DNA from: Anniella stebbinsi | Taxonomy: Eukaryota > Chordata > Lepidosauria > Squamata > Anniellidae | Direction: 5' to 3' | DNA: 64,000 nucleotides | Assembly: GCA_029215795.1 (NCBI GenBank) | Contig: JARDYH010000002.1 | Span: 61,791,001-61,855,000, forward strand | In this document: piece by piece, positions 63,726 through 64,000 of the stretch | Layout of the letters: every line of letters begins with the position of its first letter | Numbering within the stretch: position 1 is the first letter of the stretch | Translations under genes and position numbers: made by a program | Notes under the pieces: generated by a model | What the model was told of the DNA's origin: nothing | Database searches by the model: none | The model's input: only the letters and a program-made list of their open reading frames with translations

Positions 63726-64000
63726 TTCCTAAGTTATCCTTTTTGTAAACCAATGTAGTCTTCACTAAATATGTTCAAAAACTACACTTGAGATTATTTG
63801 GTTTGTATAGCAATGAGGTGTATTCTTCAAAAAGGATTTTTTAAAATAATACTGACAGAATGGAATGACTTGTCTGCCTTGCTGTAAAGTGCTGAATATT
63901 AACTATTGCATCCCAACAGCCAAATGATACATAATTTTGTCAGCAATCTTCTCTCAATGATTGAGAGTGCACCTACGTGGACATTTACGAACTGTTATAC

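Noticed and set aside
1..64000. CRISPR arrays, operons, bacterial promoters or terminators
   Set aside because: The window is vertebrate nuclear DNA; repeats here are transposons, SINEs and satellites.

Overview
This is a stretch of vertebrate nuclear genome, most likely a squamate reptile (lizard-type). The evidence is a mammal-style multi-exon gene with GT-AG introns, tRNA-derived SINEs and L2/CR1 LINE tails of the kind common in lizards, and abundant DIRS-type tyrosine-recombinase retrotransposons. The species call is inference from repeat content; the vertebrate call is firm.

One host gene spans almost the whole window on the + strand: LVRN (laeverin, aminopeptidase Q), an M1-family type II membrane zinc aminopeptidase. 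I placed 20 coding exons (3173 to 62121). Their phases join without a break into 2,913 nt, a 970-residue protein ending in a stop, close to the human length of about 990. All three core zinc-site elements are present: HEIAH, the second glutamate in LNEGF, and the catalytic tyrosine in TYKKGA. The exopeptidase motif is unusual: SGMEN instead of the family GAMEN or the human-laeverin HAMEN. Intron 5 appears to use a GC donor.

Everything else is repeat. 1-620 is a tandem array of about 100-bp units that are themselves palindromic. 2118-2757 and 32702-33040 are inverted-repeat elements carrying hammerhead-ribozyme-like motifs, probably Penelope-related. Intron 1 holds a CpG-rich foldback element and a solo LTR; intron 2 holds a deleted DIRS copy (A) with a Harbinger-like MITE and an L2 fragment inside it. 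Introns 3 to 14 hold a recent 714-bp-period duplication, CR1 and L2 fragments, SINEs, and a 318-bp foldback element with a perfect 10-bp target duplication. A minus-strand DIRS remnant (E) lies in intron 14.

Intron 15 (34940-54721, 19.8 kb) is a nest of mobile elements. DIRS copy B is interrupted by a LINE 3' fragment and by a complete hAT element with a perfect 8-bp target duplication. It is followed by an LTR-like sequence, a DIRS left-end fragment (D) and a nearly full-length DIRS copy (C) that itself contains a 641-bp solo LTR. Copies A and C both show the diagnostic DIRS architecture: inverted terminal repeats plus an internal region complementary to the two termini. None of the mobile-element proteins is intact; each has stops, frameshifts or insertions.

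The 3' part holds exons 16-20 with further SINE, L2, 5S-like and foldback repeats. The 3' UTR contains an L2 tail that supplies an upstream poly(A) signal.
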